Source of the DNA: Xiphophorus maculatus
Lineage: Eukaryota; Chordata; Actinopteri; Cyprinodontiformes; Poeciliidae
Direction of reading: 5' to 3'
Assembly (NCBI RefSeq): GCF_002775205.1
Contig: NC_036464.1
Location: 930,001-994,000, forward strand
Length of the DNA stretch: 64,000 nt
The notes below the pieces were generated by a model. The model did no database searches. It was not told where the DNA came from and saw only the letters and a program-made list of their open reading frames with translations. Both the position numbers and the translations under genes were made by a program. Shown one piece after another: positions 46,970 through 58,591 of this stretch (positions within the stretch are counted from its first letter, which is position 1; each line of letters begins with the position of its first letter).

Positions 46970-48759
46970 TTTACAACGTTATAATGACTCGCACTGCACA
47001 GCTGTAGTTGGTTGTGAAATATTTATGTTGTCATTCAAGGGAGCAGCCTTCACTTTTAATCCTAAATATTTTGTATAAGTTACAGATTTGTTTAGTTATA
47101 TAACTGGTCGTTTATTAGGCAGGTATTTTTCACCATATTTTATAATGTTATAATGCAATGTTTTTGTGTGATGCCCATGGCGTCAACGCCACCATTAGTA
47201 ACATTACTATGGAGTAGACCTGGGAGGTAAACCAAAAATTAACCAACACCAAAATTTATGACGGACAGCGTCATTTTGCCCATGTCAATATTTTTGGTGT
47301 TTTTTAAAAAAAAAAAAACGTTCTTGTCTTATTTTGGCTGTGAATAGGTTGGCTATGCTCATGTTCATGTCTACAATGCTGTGCTATGTGTACAGTCTGT
47401 TATCACAACCATTCTGTAGCAAGAAGTGAAAGAGATGGAGAGGTTGAGAAAATGGCGGAAATTTCACATGTGAAGCAGCAGTAGATCTGGTCAAGCTGAT
47501 ATTGCACATCTCTCCTCATCAAGGAGAGATTATGGTGATATTTGATGTGAGTTTGTATTTGGAGAAGTAGGCACACAGGGTTTCAGCAATGACATTAGCG
47601 TAAAGATATTTTACATGTCTAAACTTGATTAGTTCTTATTTGTTCAATAACTCTTAACTAAAAGTACACATTTTCTTCATTTATTTGCAGACACTTTAGT
47701 TTTAAAGTCAAAGTAGAAATAAAATTTAAAGCTGCAATCAAAGGCTAAAAGTAAGATACCAAACAGCATTTTTAAATGTGATGTCACAAATTGAAAATGT
47801 GAGTTATAGTCTGTCATAACACAAAATGTGTTGCAGCTGTGAGATTGTGTGTGGAAGTTATTCCACCTTGATGTTTTATGACAATTGGTCAGATTTGGTG
47901 GATTGGTTACGCCCACATGCTTTGATGCAGATAAAAGCTGTTGATAACTTTGCCTCAAGACTCCTGTGCTATTCTGAGGTCTGTATGTGACACGTTGCAA
48001 GAGTTTGCTGAGATACAACATGTGTAAAAGAGACAAAAGGGTCGACTTCCTGCTGGGTTTGTGTCATGGCTTCAAGAAGCCTTTTTGAAGAGCCTGAAAA
48101 GTTAGACGTAGGCTGAATCTTATAATTCTGGGTCAAAGCATGACTTGGGTCTGATTTTAAAAAAATATAAAATATGAAAATATTCCAGTTGGTGCTGTGG
48201 ATAAATTGGGCCACATGTCAAGCAGTGCTCCCTGATGAAGCACAAAACAATCTGGTGCAGATCCAATGCTGTGTCCAGGAGACATAGCTGTTGGAATAAT
48301 GTAAGCAGCACAGTGGAGTCAATGTCAGTATCGTCAGTGGTCATTCATATCCAATATGGTGCAAATCCGATGACACGTGTGATTTAGAGCCAAATGGAAG
48401 CAAAGAGCGAGAGGTTGACATTTTCCCTTAGGCTACACCAATATACTATGAGGTCTTAGCGTCATGTTGTTATATTTTCATCAGACACAGGTTTAAATCT
48501 GTATGAATCAAAATTTGAAAGAAGACATCCAGATTGTTTTACACAGTTTTTATAAAAATCTCCCTTGAAATTGCATGGTTACTTACAGTAACATCAAACG
48601 TTTTAAAGATCCATTATTGCAAAGAAATGCTAATTTTTTTTGGTTGTGATAGCTTGGAGCTTCCAGTCATTTAACAATTACCAGTACAATCCCAGTAAAT
48701 GTATTTTTCAGGTTCTGTAATATGAAACAAACAGCTGACAGTCAGAGAGAGGTCAATGT
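46970..48759. other. Intergenic with an unassigned block
   Basis: At 47205-47320 lies a fragment with 'gacctgggaggtaaacc', resembling the end of a dispersed DNA-transposon repeat. From about 47700 to 48560 the base composition is more even than the surroundings and reads like a transcribed or repeated unit. No frame longer than 119 codons is open and no protein family is recognised. Confidence 0.35.
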
Positions 48760-51700
48760 TTATTCACTTGCTTTGCTGCTTTTTGACCTGGAGACCGATT
48801 GTGCGTAGGTCGTCTCCTGCGACTGCCTGCTGCCACGCAGACTCCTGGTCTGTTTTATCCAGGAGTTTAGATCCTCATATCGAACATCAGTTCTTCTGTC
48901 TCCCTTTTCTAGACAGTAGTCCTTAGTAGTGTGAGTATGTGGGAAATTAGAAGGGAAAACGAAAATATAAAACACTCATTGATACCAAACGGTGACTTAA
49001 AGAGCATATTGATGAATTATTTGTTCACAAATATTGTCTATGATGAGAACTGCACAGTACCACACCTGTTTGGGGCTTTTTTGGAGATAGATGTCTGATC
49101 TTAAGAAACCTGGAAGAAATTATAGAGGGGTCAGAATAATTGTTGTATTTTATGATAGGAGACAAGAACCAGCTTCTGCGTTAGGAGTGAGAGGCTCTGT
49201 GGGTTGCAGACTTTTTTGGAGCCCAAACTACAAAAATATTTTTACACTTAAAAAGTTCAAGTACTACATCTGCAAAGTATTTACAGCAACCCATTGTTTT
49301 CTTACTCTGCTAATTATATTAAATTAATCTTTTATTAATTGATTATTGTTATTTTGCACATTTGTTGACAGTTTTTCTTCTTTCTTCCAATAAAGGATTC
49401 AGCTAATTTTTTATTCATTCTTGTCATTACAAAATGGAGAATGGTACATTTTGATGACACCCAGGGTAAATGCAAAGGCTCTGTGACATGCGTAAGTATT
49501 CCTACAATATAAATTAGCATTTTAATTTGACCAGATTCTCTTTTATGAGGTGAAAAAAAACCTTTGACACAGTTTTGGACACATATGGCTAAATTGTGCC
49601 AAAATGCCAGCTACGCCTGACATCTTACTATAAAACCTGTGTGGAGCAAATGCTTCAACTGATTCAGTCCCACTTTGCTGCAGTTATTTTCAAGGTGTGA
49701 ATTTTTAAAATCTGAGGATATTCCTGGGTCCTCTCAGTAGAATTCATTGGATTTTGAACTGTTGATTAAGGGGAAAATAGATGAGGGGTGCGTTTGGTGG
49801 GTTTTTTGTTTGTTTTAGCATAATTTTGTTAATAATGTTGTATTTGTGTGCAGAGTTTATAGGAAAGAGATTAATTGCAGTGCTGGGAATAGTTTATGGA
49901 TACATAAACTCACATTCTCATACTCACCACATGAAGATTTTGATCAGGGAGCCAAGCAAAATAACTCCTAATGCTGACACAAGTGAAGTCTTAACTGGAG
50001 TACTCAATATTCCTGGGAATATAAGATGTGGAAAAAAACCGAAGACATGTCAGATATTTTTAGAGTTGATATATTTCATACCCCATCACTTTATAGCCAC
50101 AGACTTATAAAATAAAGTAGCGCATGACTGGAAAAACTGAGGAAAGAAATTCTTTCTGTGAAATAGCAGAATACCTCTTTTTTCAGAAAGTCCATCAACC
50201 TGCAGGTTCCCTGAAAGGAAAAACAAACAAAGATTGAATCAGTCAGACTGTTTAAATCTGCTTTTTCTGTAGCATTGAGGCACATTAACCACCTTCCATG
50301 TTTCTCTGATTACCTTTTCGTTGACCAGTCAGATGAACCTTTGGAGATGTCTGATTACCAAGATCGTTGGTGGCCACACAGTGATAAATCCCCTCCTCAG
50401 TGATATTGAGTCCATAAACGTCTCCTTCGGTTACTTGCATGGTTCCATTTGTGCTGTTCCTGAACCAGGTGAAGAGGCTGATGGGAGGTTTGGCTCTGCT
50501 GGAGCACGTCATGTTCACCCAACCATCTTCTGACAAACTGACGGAAGCTGAAGTGTTTTTGGGAGCATCTGTGGAAAATGTGACACACGTTCAGTTTACT
50601 GATGAGAACCAGCTGATGTTCTGACCGGGTCACTTACAGGAAACGCTGAGGGTCACTTCTGCCTTTGCAAACTTGTATTTTTCTCCATCCACAGGATAGC
50701 TGACAAAGCAGGTGATGTTGAATCCATCATGTGTGTCTGACAGCGTGATGTTCTTCTGGATTTTAGCTGTAAACGTTCCATCCGTGTTCTTCTCTGTCAG
50801 CCTGCTGTGGTCTGGTTTGAGGTTCCAGGTGAGTTTAGGAGGTGATTGTGGACAGGGAGTGAGAGCTGAACACGTTATAATGACAGAGTTCTTCTCCTTC
50901 ATGTCACCTGAGATTTCAATCCTGGGTCTCCAAGCAGAATCTGTATTTTCACATCACACACACACACACACATACACACACATTTCTCAAAGTGAGATAC
51001 AGGAGTTTTACTCAACATGTGGAGCACAAAAATAGAGGATGATGAAAAATAAAGTTAATTTAAAATAAATAAACTTTCATTTTTCGATAAAAAGCTTTGG
51101 TGCTAAGATGAGGTGAATTGTTGACCATATCAAAATTTGTTTATTTCGTACAATGGCGTCTGTTATAGACAGAAAGAAAATAAGTAAATTTAAAATTTCC
51201 TTTAAAAATTTTAAACATTTAAAAAAAAATTTTTTTTTCTTAATTAATTAAAAAAACATTTTTTAAATTAATCTCAAACATCTTCTAGAAAAAACATCTG
51301 AGTTTCTAAAGGTGACGTTTTTTTTTTTATGAAACTCAGAAAATTTTAAAAAGTCAAAGAATTTTAACTTTCAAAACTCAAAAGAAATTTCCAAGTTAGA
51401 TATTAATCTGAAAATGTATGGGTTTTTTGGTGGAAATGTATTTCCTTCTATAATGGCTCTAATACAAAGTTGTAATTTCACAAAACTGCAACGGAAACAC
51501 TTTTTTCGCACCACATGATCAACAATGTTGCCTCTGGCACAAGTCACAAATTAGAATACGACAGGAAGTAGTAGAAAGGTGATGGCGCAGCAAGATTTTT
51601 ATTGAAATATCGCGGGAACAAACTTATTCACGTTTGATTTAAATTAAATTTCTTATTAAATAAAAACACTGCAGAATAGTGACAAAATTTTGCACATACT

Positions 51701-52447
51701 TGTAATGGAAACTCCTTAAGACTTAGTAATGGAGTTTGTTGTTTTACACCAAAGATGCTTCATAATTAATTTTGTCTTCAACATTAATATTAGAGACAAA
51801 TAAAAACAAAATGCTCTCACCTCTTACGTTTACATTAACAGCCTTACAAAGAGCGCTTATTTTGAACGGCCCGTTCTCAATCCTGAAGAAGTATTTGTCT
51901 GCTTGCTCTGAGTTTATGTTATAAAACACAGTGGTGCAGTTCTTCTCCCTCAGGTTTCCAGTAATGTTCATGTCATAGTTGTTTTTCAGCTGACTGCTGT
52001 TGTAAACCACGTTTCTCGGACTATTGAGAATCGGGGCTCCAGGTTTTAACCAAACTCCAAATGTTTTTCTCTGAGGATCGAACTTATGCTGCGGTTTCAC
52101 TGTAAAGCTACAAGGGATTTGCAAACAGGCTCCACTCAGTCCCTCAATCTCTCTCGGTGCAGTAAAGATGAGGCCTTTGTCTTCTTCACATCCAGTCAGT
52201 CTTCCTGTAAAAGCAACGTAAATATGAGGACAACACAGAGCAAAATGTGCATGAAGAAAAACCTTCCTGATCCATAAACTCCATCAGAGCTGCAGAGTCT
52301 TTAGAACAGGATCCGTTACTTGATGGTTCAACGTGAGAAAACAAACAGCTCACCTGAAAGAAAGGAGACACTCAATAACAAGTTGACTGTCAGCACTGTC
52401 AGCATGCCTTCAGACAGGGCGGCCATCACACTTCTACGTCCCTCCAT
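48760..52447 (-). CDS. Siglec-like (CD22/CD33-type) inhibitory Ig receptor, 8 exons
   Basis: Exons: 52447-52354, 52204-51821, 50940-50638, 50568-50314, 50210-50175, 50012-49928, 49109-49066, 48908-48760 (1350 nt, 449 aa). All phases close and each intron has GT-AG ends. Order: signal peptide (about 1-31), V-set domain (33-159), two C2-set domains (about 164-260 and 262-345), short stalk, membrane span (363-384, SLVSALGVILLGSLIKIF), cytoplasmic tail. The V-set has the Siglec pattern ACLQIPCSF ... KNC ... DKYFFRIENG; R139 sits where Siglecs bind sialic acid. The tail has one ITIM, VRYEDL (Y411), and a second tyrosine, Y435. Siglecs bind sialylated glycans and damp immune-cell signalling through SHP phosphatases. 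The last three exons are short and inferred from splice signals and phase, so they are less certain than the Ig exons. AATAAA overlaps the stop. Confidence 0.85.
50948..50985. repeat. CA dinucleotide microsatellite
   Basis: An almost pure CA run with one TA interruption lies in the intron between the V-set and first C2-set exons of the Siglec-like gene. Confidence 0.85.
51180..51440. repeat. A/T-rich periodic repeat (Siglec-like intron)
   Basis: Phrases 'aatctcaaacatcttctaga' and 'agaaatttccaagttag' repeat the wording of 2940-3385 with long A and T runs. It is non-coding. Confidence 0.5.
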
Positions 52448-54630
52448 CAGCTCACAGAGACAACATGAAGGAAAAGTTAGAGTTCAGCTTAAATAACGGA
52501 AGATAATTAATTAAAATGTCAAATTACATCAGAGAAATACAGTAGAGTGCTAGGGCCAAAAACGGGAGTAAATTTCCACCACAACTGAGATTAAAATGTC
52601 CACCACAACTGAGATTAATCTCAGAAATTTTGTAGAAAAAAATTGGAAATTTCTGAGTTTCAAAAGTCAAAAAGTTTTGACTTTTGGAAATTTTGTTTGA
52701 AAAGTGAAAATTTTCATCTTTTCAAACCATGATTTTTCCCCAGAAAGTTTTTTAGATCAATCTACAAATTTGAGGGTTTTTTTGTAGAATTTCTTTGACA
52801 TTTCAAACCCAGAGATTATTATTAATTACTTATTAAACATTTTTTAGAACATTTTTTGAGATGTTTTTTTTTTTTTTTTTTTAAAGAAAATCAAGTTTTT
52901 TCTGGTCCTAATACACCATAGCAGAGAAATGCCACATTTAAATTTCCTAACTAAAATGTATGAAAGAAAGAAAAATAAAAACATCAAAGTTCTGGCATTA
53001 ATAATAAATTAACAAACTTAGTAGAATAACAATTAATCTTACTAAGACTACGATCTTCATCTGCTCACCAGCAAACCAAACTCACAACTACTCTGGTTAA
53101 AAGAGCTTCACTTCCTGCTTGGTTTGTTCAAAACAGGAAGTCATTGTTCTGCCGGATCTTGAGTTTGTCCAGGTGTTCGTCTCCAGTCCAGTAGATCGAC
53201 CTCACAACAGGCACATTAAGGCTCACAGTATTTATTCTAACAAGAGAAAATTCAAATTGGTGGTTAACATCAGTCCAGCAGCTTCTGCCCACAGTTACAA
53301 ACAGCAACACAACTGAATGTGATCGTATTGCATCTGACATGAATGTAAATCATTAATTCACATAACTAATCTGATCTTTGACATAAATATCAATTACTAT
53401 ATGTTTTTGTACAGGAAATATAATCACACATATAACACAGATTTAACAGTCAAAGACCATCACGCAATTTGTAACTTAAACATTACTTTGCATCAAAAAT
53501 TAAAACATACCGAATAAGAGAAAAAGTGAAGTTTAAGGTCAGTCCAGCAGCTTCCGCCCCTACACAATAAATAAAAATAGAATCAATAAGTCCAGACAGC
53601 TATACTGCATATCAATGGTTATGTTAGCTAGTTAGCAGCTAGCTGGTGTAAAATTAAACACAGCTAAAATGCACAACATTAACATCCATAAGTTTTTGCA
53701 AACATGGCAAAAACTAAAAATGAAACCCTGCATCTAATTAAATATATGTTAAAATATAATATTCGTAAAGAAAACACCGAGCTGGTCCTAATACATACCA
53801 CAGCTGGAGATGGTAACAGAAAAGGGGAATGAGCTGACGGTTGGTGGTTGCTACGGTAACCAGCAATCTCGAGCAAAACATAACATAACCATAAATGTCA
53901 GGAGAAAATAGCTTTTTAACGAACCAAAATGAATTTGAACCATTTTTGACAAACTCCAGATCTATAACAATGTTTAAATAAAACCCAGTTACACTTTCCA
54001 CTCCTGGATTTTGTCAAAATTACAAAACAAACACAATGCAATAATAAAACATATAGAACATTTATAATGTGCAGCTTCTTTTTCTTTTTCCAATGTGCAG
54101 CTTAATTTCCAGCTGTTGTAAAAGATGACGCGTATGACGTCCTAAATAAGCATTTAAAAAAGGAAGTAAATTTCCGCTAAATAACTATAGTCTCAAAAAT
54201 TTTCTGAAAAAAAAAATTAGGATATTTCTGAGTTTCAAAAGGTGAATATTTTCGACTTTTGGGGTTTCAAATGTTGAAAATGGCTCAAGTCCCATAATAT
54301 TAGGATATGTTTTTAAACTGTCTCATTTTTGCATCTTAAAACACTTTGGCCCAACCGGTTAGTCTCCTTGTGTTGATGCTGGGCTTCCGCAAATATGAGC
54401 TTTTCACAGCATTAAAGTTCATCACATTTTAAAACATCAGAAATTAGGAAACACATTTGACCACAGGATTCTTTTACATCATTAATGATTTTTATCTCTA
54501 TGTCCGAAGCTTTTAATTAGAAACGAACATGGATCCATTGCAAAGACAGAGCACAATTAAATAAACTGAAATAAAATCTTTAAACAACAAAATATAACCG
54601 GGGGGAATAGCAAGTTTTTTCCTTTGCTTT
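52448..54630. other. Spacer between the Siglec-like gene and the zinc-finger locus
   Basis: It contains A-rich periodic repeats at 52560-52910 ('ctgagattaatctcagaaat') and 54160-54290, and a direct repeat of 'cagtccagcagctt' at 53271 and 53541. Otherwise no exon, element or RNA gene is recognised. Confidence 0.5.
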
Positions 54631-54639
54631 ATTTTGATT

Positions 54640-54970
54640 CTCAAACGATGTGACGATCCACTTCCTGGATTAGTCACGTGGTTCGGCCCGTTTAGGGGGG
54701 CTTCATACGTCACCACGCGCTCCATCAACCCGCCTCCACGCGCGCTTCATCCAAATCTAAAAATCTGCCTGGATTTCCCGATACGCTTCGAAGCCTCGAC
54801 ACAGAAACACGTCACTGCTGCACGTCCGCAGAGCGAAGAAAATGGTCAGAAAGAATATTTTTCTGTTTTCTCACTTTTACTTATTTTCTCAGAACGTGAA
54901 GCAGAGCTGATATTTGAACTCACTGAATTTTGCGTGTTTATTTTGAACAATAATATGTCAGTATAACTAC
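54640..54970 (+). promoter_or_regulatory. CpG-rich candidate promoter and leader of the zinc-finger gene
   Basis: This is the most CpG-rich stretch of the right third, with CACGTG at about 54676 and the CRE-like TACGTCA at about 54707. It leads to 'gaagaaaatggtcag' at about 54836. The next 120 bp resemble 55985-56145, which lies after a similar 'aaaatggtaag'. It may be the main promoter or one of two duplicated leaders. Confidence 0.45.
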
Positions 54971-55004
54971 TTTAATATGATTATGATGTCTTTGGTTGCT
55001 AATT

Positions 55005-55390
55005 AACAGAGTTGGGTTGTAACTAATTACATTTACTCACTTACTTTTACATGAGTAACTTTATGGAAGTTTTTTTTAGGAGTGCAGTTTTTGTCAAAGC
55101 TTCATAAGTTTTATTTTAAAAAATGATTTTGAAAAATGTTTTTTTTTTGCCTGATTTTCTGATTTTGCACTTATGTTATATGAATTATTTTAATTTCGGT
55201 CTTTAAAACACTAATATTTAACCTAACTTTATGTTGGTTGCTTGATGCTTTAACTTGTAAATACTAAATTATTGATAATTTGATCAGTTACTTAGTACTT
55301 AAGAAGACTTTTTGAAAAATGATTTTTTACTCTAACTTGAGAAATGTTTTGCATGGTTTCTTATAATTTTACTTGAGTAAAATTTGTTGC
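55005..55390. repeat. MITE-like repeat C (copy 3)
   Basis: It opens 'agttgggttgtaactaatta' and 'catttactcacttac', and its interior parallels the copy at 26190-26625. It separates the two leader copies of the zinc-finger locus. Confidence 0.65.
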
Positions 55391-55844
55391 AGTTATAGTT
55401 AGTAGTTATTGTTTTCACTAATTAATTACTATTTTTTATTTCAGTTAACAAAAATGTTTTCTCAATTTCAGTTTTTGTTAGCTTTAGTTAAACTTGGTCA
55501 ATGACCGATTAAAAATACTGTCAACGTAACAAAACCTTTACCGATGCACTGTTTTGCACAAAAAAGAAGCCCTGAAATCACAGTAAAATATTAGCTGCTG
55601 TGGTTGGCTAAATTTTACCGTATAAGTTCTGTAAAATTAAACTAATCTTCATTTATCTTAAGGAAAAATAACTATAAGGAATGTGATGGTTATGGACACT
55701 TTAAATATACAACTATAGGAGAAAGAAAGACAATTTTAAGAACAGAATGGAAAAAGAAAGAAATCAGGATTTAAAAAAAAGTGTTATTTTTACATATTAT
55801 AAAATTAAAACATGGAATACAGTGGGTGAAGGCTATGTTGTCAC

Positions 55845-55915
55845 ACACTGGTGTACGGTAGGGGGCGGTATGCATCTCTAAAGCTGTAATCTGCCAAGAA
55901 GAAGAAGAACAAGAG
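55845..55915 (+). mobile_element. LINE 3' end with GAAGAAGAAG tail
   Basis: The phrase 'gggggcggtatgcatctc' followed by 'gccaagaagaagaagaac' is the same kind of 3' end as in the LINE tails at 41773-42254. Only the last 70 bp are present. Confidence 0.6.
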
Positions 55916-55929
55916 AAACTGTCCTGTAT

Positions 55930-56150
55930 GTCTCGGCATTCATAAATTTCTGCCTTGTCTTCGCACGTGGTTAAGACAAATAAAATGGTAAGAATATTTT
56001 TTTCTGTTTTCTCAGGTTGACTTTCCTCAGAGTCAACCTGAGAAGTTTAATGAATTTAATGAATTAGTTTAATGAATCGGAAACAGCTGATATTTTAACC
56101 CTCCACATTTTGCGCACTCTTTTTGAACATAAAGTCAATACCGATTTTTG
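55930..56150 (+). promoter_or_regulatory. Second leader copy of the zinc-finger locus
   Basis: 'cataaatttctgccttgtc' and 'aaaatg|gtaagaat' form a leader with a consensus splice donor. The following DNA ('acagctgatattttaaccct', 'ttttgcgcactctttttga') aligns with 54900-54950. The leader also contains a perfect 12-bp inverted repeat, ctcaggttgact/agtcaacctgag, at about 56011-56042. If this exon splices to 59686, translation would have to start at the internal Met at 59697. Confidence 0.4.
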
Positions 56151-56787
56151 ACAAAACGGGTCAAATATGTCGCCTGTTTGTCAATAACAACTTTAAAAAT
56201 AACGCTGCGTTTATTTGTGTTTTAAAAGTAGCAGTTATGTTAGCAACGCAGATATTCACAAAGGATAGGTGGCTGTGTCGATGCCTGATTAATAGTAATG
56301 CTATTGCAACAAAACCATTTGCAAAATGCTGTTCTCTTTCCAATTTAAGGAATATGTTTCTGTTGTCTCAGATGATAATTTTATTTCACATCTCTGATAT
56401 GACAGCATTCAGTGCTCCCGTTAACCGTAAACTGTTCATCTTGCTACAGGCTATTTCCCGTTAACATCTAAGTATAACAGACTAAAATAATGTTGGAGTT
56501 CATTCATTTTTTGTCTCTGTGCGCCACCCAGGTTCGTTAACTAGTTCCATAAACATGGTTAATTAAGCTGCAGCGTGTGCGTGTAAACAGATAAAAGAAC
56601 GAAAAACATAGAATCCATAATAGTAACTAAGGCTGCAAGTATGCAAATTGCAGCAATGTGAACTGAAGCGGACAATTTATTCATTTTTTGACCACTTATT
56701 ATAGGAAAATATCATCACTGGCCCTCATTTGGCTGTTGAGCAGCTTTTAGGCGCTGTTTCTAGTCTGGACTTGAAGTCAGGAGTAGA

Positions 56788-57420
56788 CAAAGCTGAAGTT
56801 GGTTTCTGATTGTAGCTTCCGATTCGGGAAATGGCTAAAGAGTGATTCCACTTAATTTTTCACTAAGTTTAGCATCTTTATTCTATTCTAGTTAAAAAAC
56901 TACAACAACTAGACTCTTCAAACCTGAACTGGATTATTCTGCTCTAATAGCAGAATATTTAAAACCAACTTTGTGATTTGAGAAACCTTTATTGGATTTG
57001 TGAAACGCCAATAAAGGGCAGTATGAAGGTAACTTTAAAAAAATCTTCTCTAGTTATAAAGTTATAACACCTAGACTTTAATATTCTGCTATTAGTTGAG
57101 AATAACTCAACCCCAGGTTTGGAGTGTCTAGGTGCTGTACTGAGGTGGAGCAGTTCTGTTTTTGCATGTGGTCTACATGCAAAAACAGGATGAAATCAAC
57201 CTTTATTGAAGTTTCACAAATCACAAAGTTAGTTTTAAATATTCTGCTATTGCAGTAGAATAATCTAGTACAGGTCTGAAAAGTCTAGGTGTTGTAGTTT
57301 AAAAAAAAAAACTAGAATAGATTAAAGATGCTGGAGGTAGTGTAAAATTAGGTGGAATCACACCTTTAGCCATTTCCTGAATCAGAAGCTGCAATCAGAA
57401 ACCAACTTCAGCTTCATTGG
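56788..57420. repeat. Long fold-back (inverted) repeat
   Basis: The left arm (about 56788-56996) and the reverse complement of the right arm (about 57200-57420) match along some 210-220 bp. Shared phrases include 'gctgaagttggtttctgatt', 'gaaatggctaaag' and 'tagcagaatatttaaaac'. The 200-bp centre has a further partial copy of the right arm, a 10-bp hairpin (cctttattgg/ccaataaagg) and a perfect 14-bp hairpin (ctgtttttgcatgt/acatgcaaaaacag). No open frame is present. Confidence 0.8.
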
Positions 57421-58400
57421 GAGTAGCTGATTGAGATTACAAGCTCTCTGGATTTTAAACTGAACTGAAAGGCTTTTTGGCTGTCTAACTGGGTGACACT
57501 GAAATGCCTTCTCCACTTTGGAAAAACTTATTTATCTGATTCTGTTTTTTCAACTTGAAACTTAGTTAAAACAAGACATCAAGCACGTCTACGTTTGGAC
57601 AGTGACATACGTATGGCACTGACCGACATCAAGCCCAGTCTTAACAAACTGCTGGTGTCACCAAGACCATTCTTCACACTCCGGCAATCTGTATCCATGA
57701 TTCATGACAAACATACATACGCTTGAGAGAGGTTAGATTTCTTTTGTTTTGTTACTGTTGTTAAAAGTCTGTTGAAAAGTTGTTTTTCAGTGGGAATATA
57801 ATACAGTGTTTAAAACATGTTAACATTTTAATGCTCATAAAGTGTAATAATTAAGTGAATGTTTAATAGAAATTAGAACATTCTAAAAATTTATGTTTCT
57901 TTTCATTGTTGTAGCATTGTTTGTTGGTTTGCAGGTGGGGCCTTGGCCAGAAGCTAAGGCTGTTTGGTTGGCCATGGCATGGAAAAGTTTGGGAACCCCT
58001 GGCTTAAAACACGGGGTGCTTGGTGACATTACTGCTACTTACACTAACTGTTTAGATAATTATTGACAACACTAGTATCAGCAACGCCTCAAATGTAGTG
58101 CCCATTTAATGAGAAGAGAGTTTCCTGGCACCGATATGACAGTCCATTCATCTTTCTGTTGTTAAAGGCCTGTTGTTTAGTTCATGCTAACAGGCCATTT
58201 AGATAGCGTTCCTTCACCCTTTCACAGCCATATTTTTAGCAAATGTTAATTGTTTTTTCAACCTAGCCAGCTGATTTTATTGGCTATGTGTCGATTACAG
58301 ATGTCTCTGGTCATCCAGACAGTAGTAATTATTTTTTACGTTGCTTTTTCGGTATCCATTGTTTGGCTATATAATGGTTTAGTTTCCCACTTTGATGCCA
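57421..58400. other. Spacer within the zinc-finger locus
   Basis: No coding or element signature is firmly recognised. A phrase 'tttgggaacccctggctt' near 57990 has the wording of a dispersed repeat end. Confidence 0.4.
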
Positions 58401-58423
58401 AATGACATGTTTGATTGGTGTTC

Positions 58424-58591
58424 AGACTGACGCTGGTTGTTGGGAGCCGGATCGCATCCCGCTGGACTTATTGATGCCTACAGACAAGACCTCTGGAAGA
58501 GGAGATTCCTCCAACACCTTCTTCATTGAGACAGTTTTCGGAAAGCACGTCCCTCGGTCTGTCTGTGTGAACCCTGAGCCCACCGTCATTG
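58424..58591 (+). pseudogene. Isolated alpha-tubulin-like exon (exon 2 relic)
   Basis: The open frame reads [35 protein letters not shown] and NPEPTVI, aligning with alpha-tubulin residues about 10-72 (GVQIGNACWE, MPSDKTIGGG, FNTFF, GKHVPRAVFV, DLEPTVI). Four residues are missing after CWE and many are changed, including GDD to GDS. The exon stops at the usual vertebrate alpha-tubulin junction, ending 'gtcattg|gtaagt' in phase 1, so it came from genomic DNA and not from a processed mRNA. No further tubulin exons were found up to the zinc-finger exon, so it cannot make tubulin. The surviving frame and donor leave open that it is still spliced into something. Confidence 0.8.

Noticed and set aside
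49781-50110. 109-codon plus-strand frame with a hydrophobic start
   Set aside because: It overlaps, on the opposite strand, the membrane-span exon of the Siglec-like gene, whose splice sites and phases explain this DNA better.
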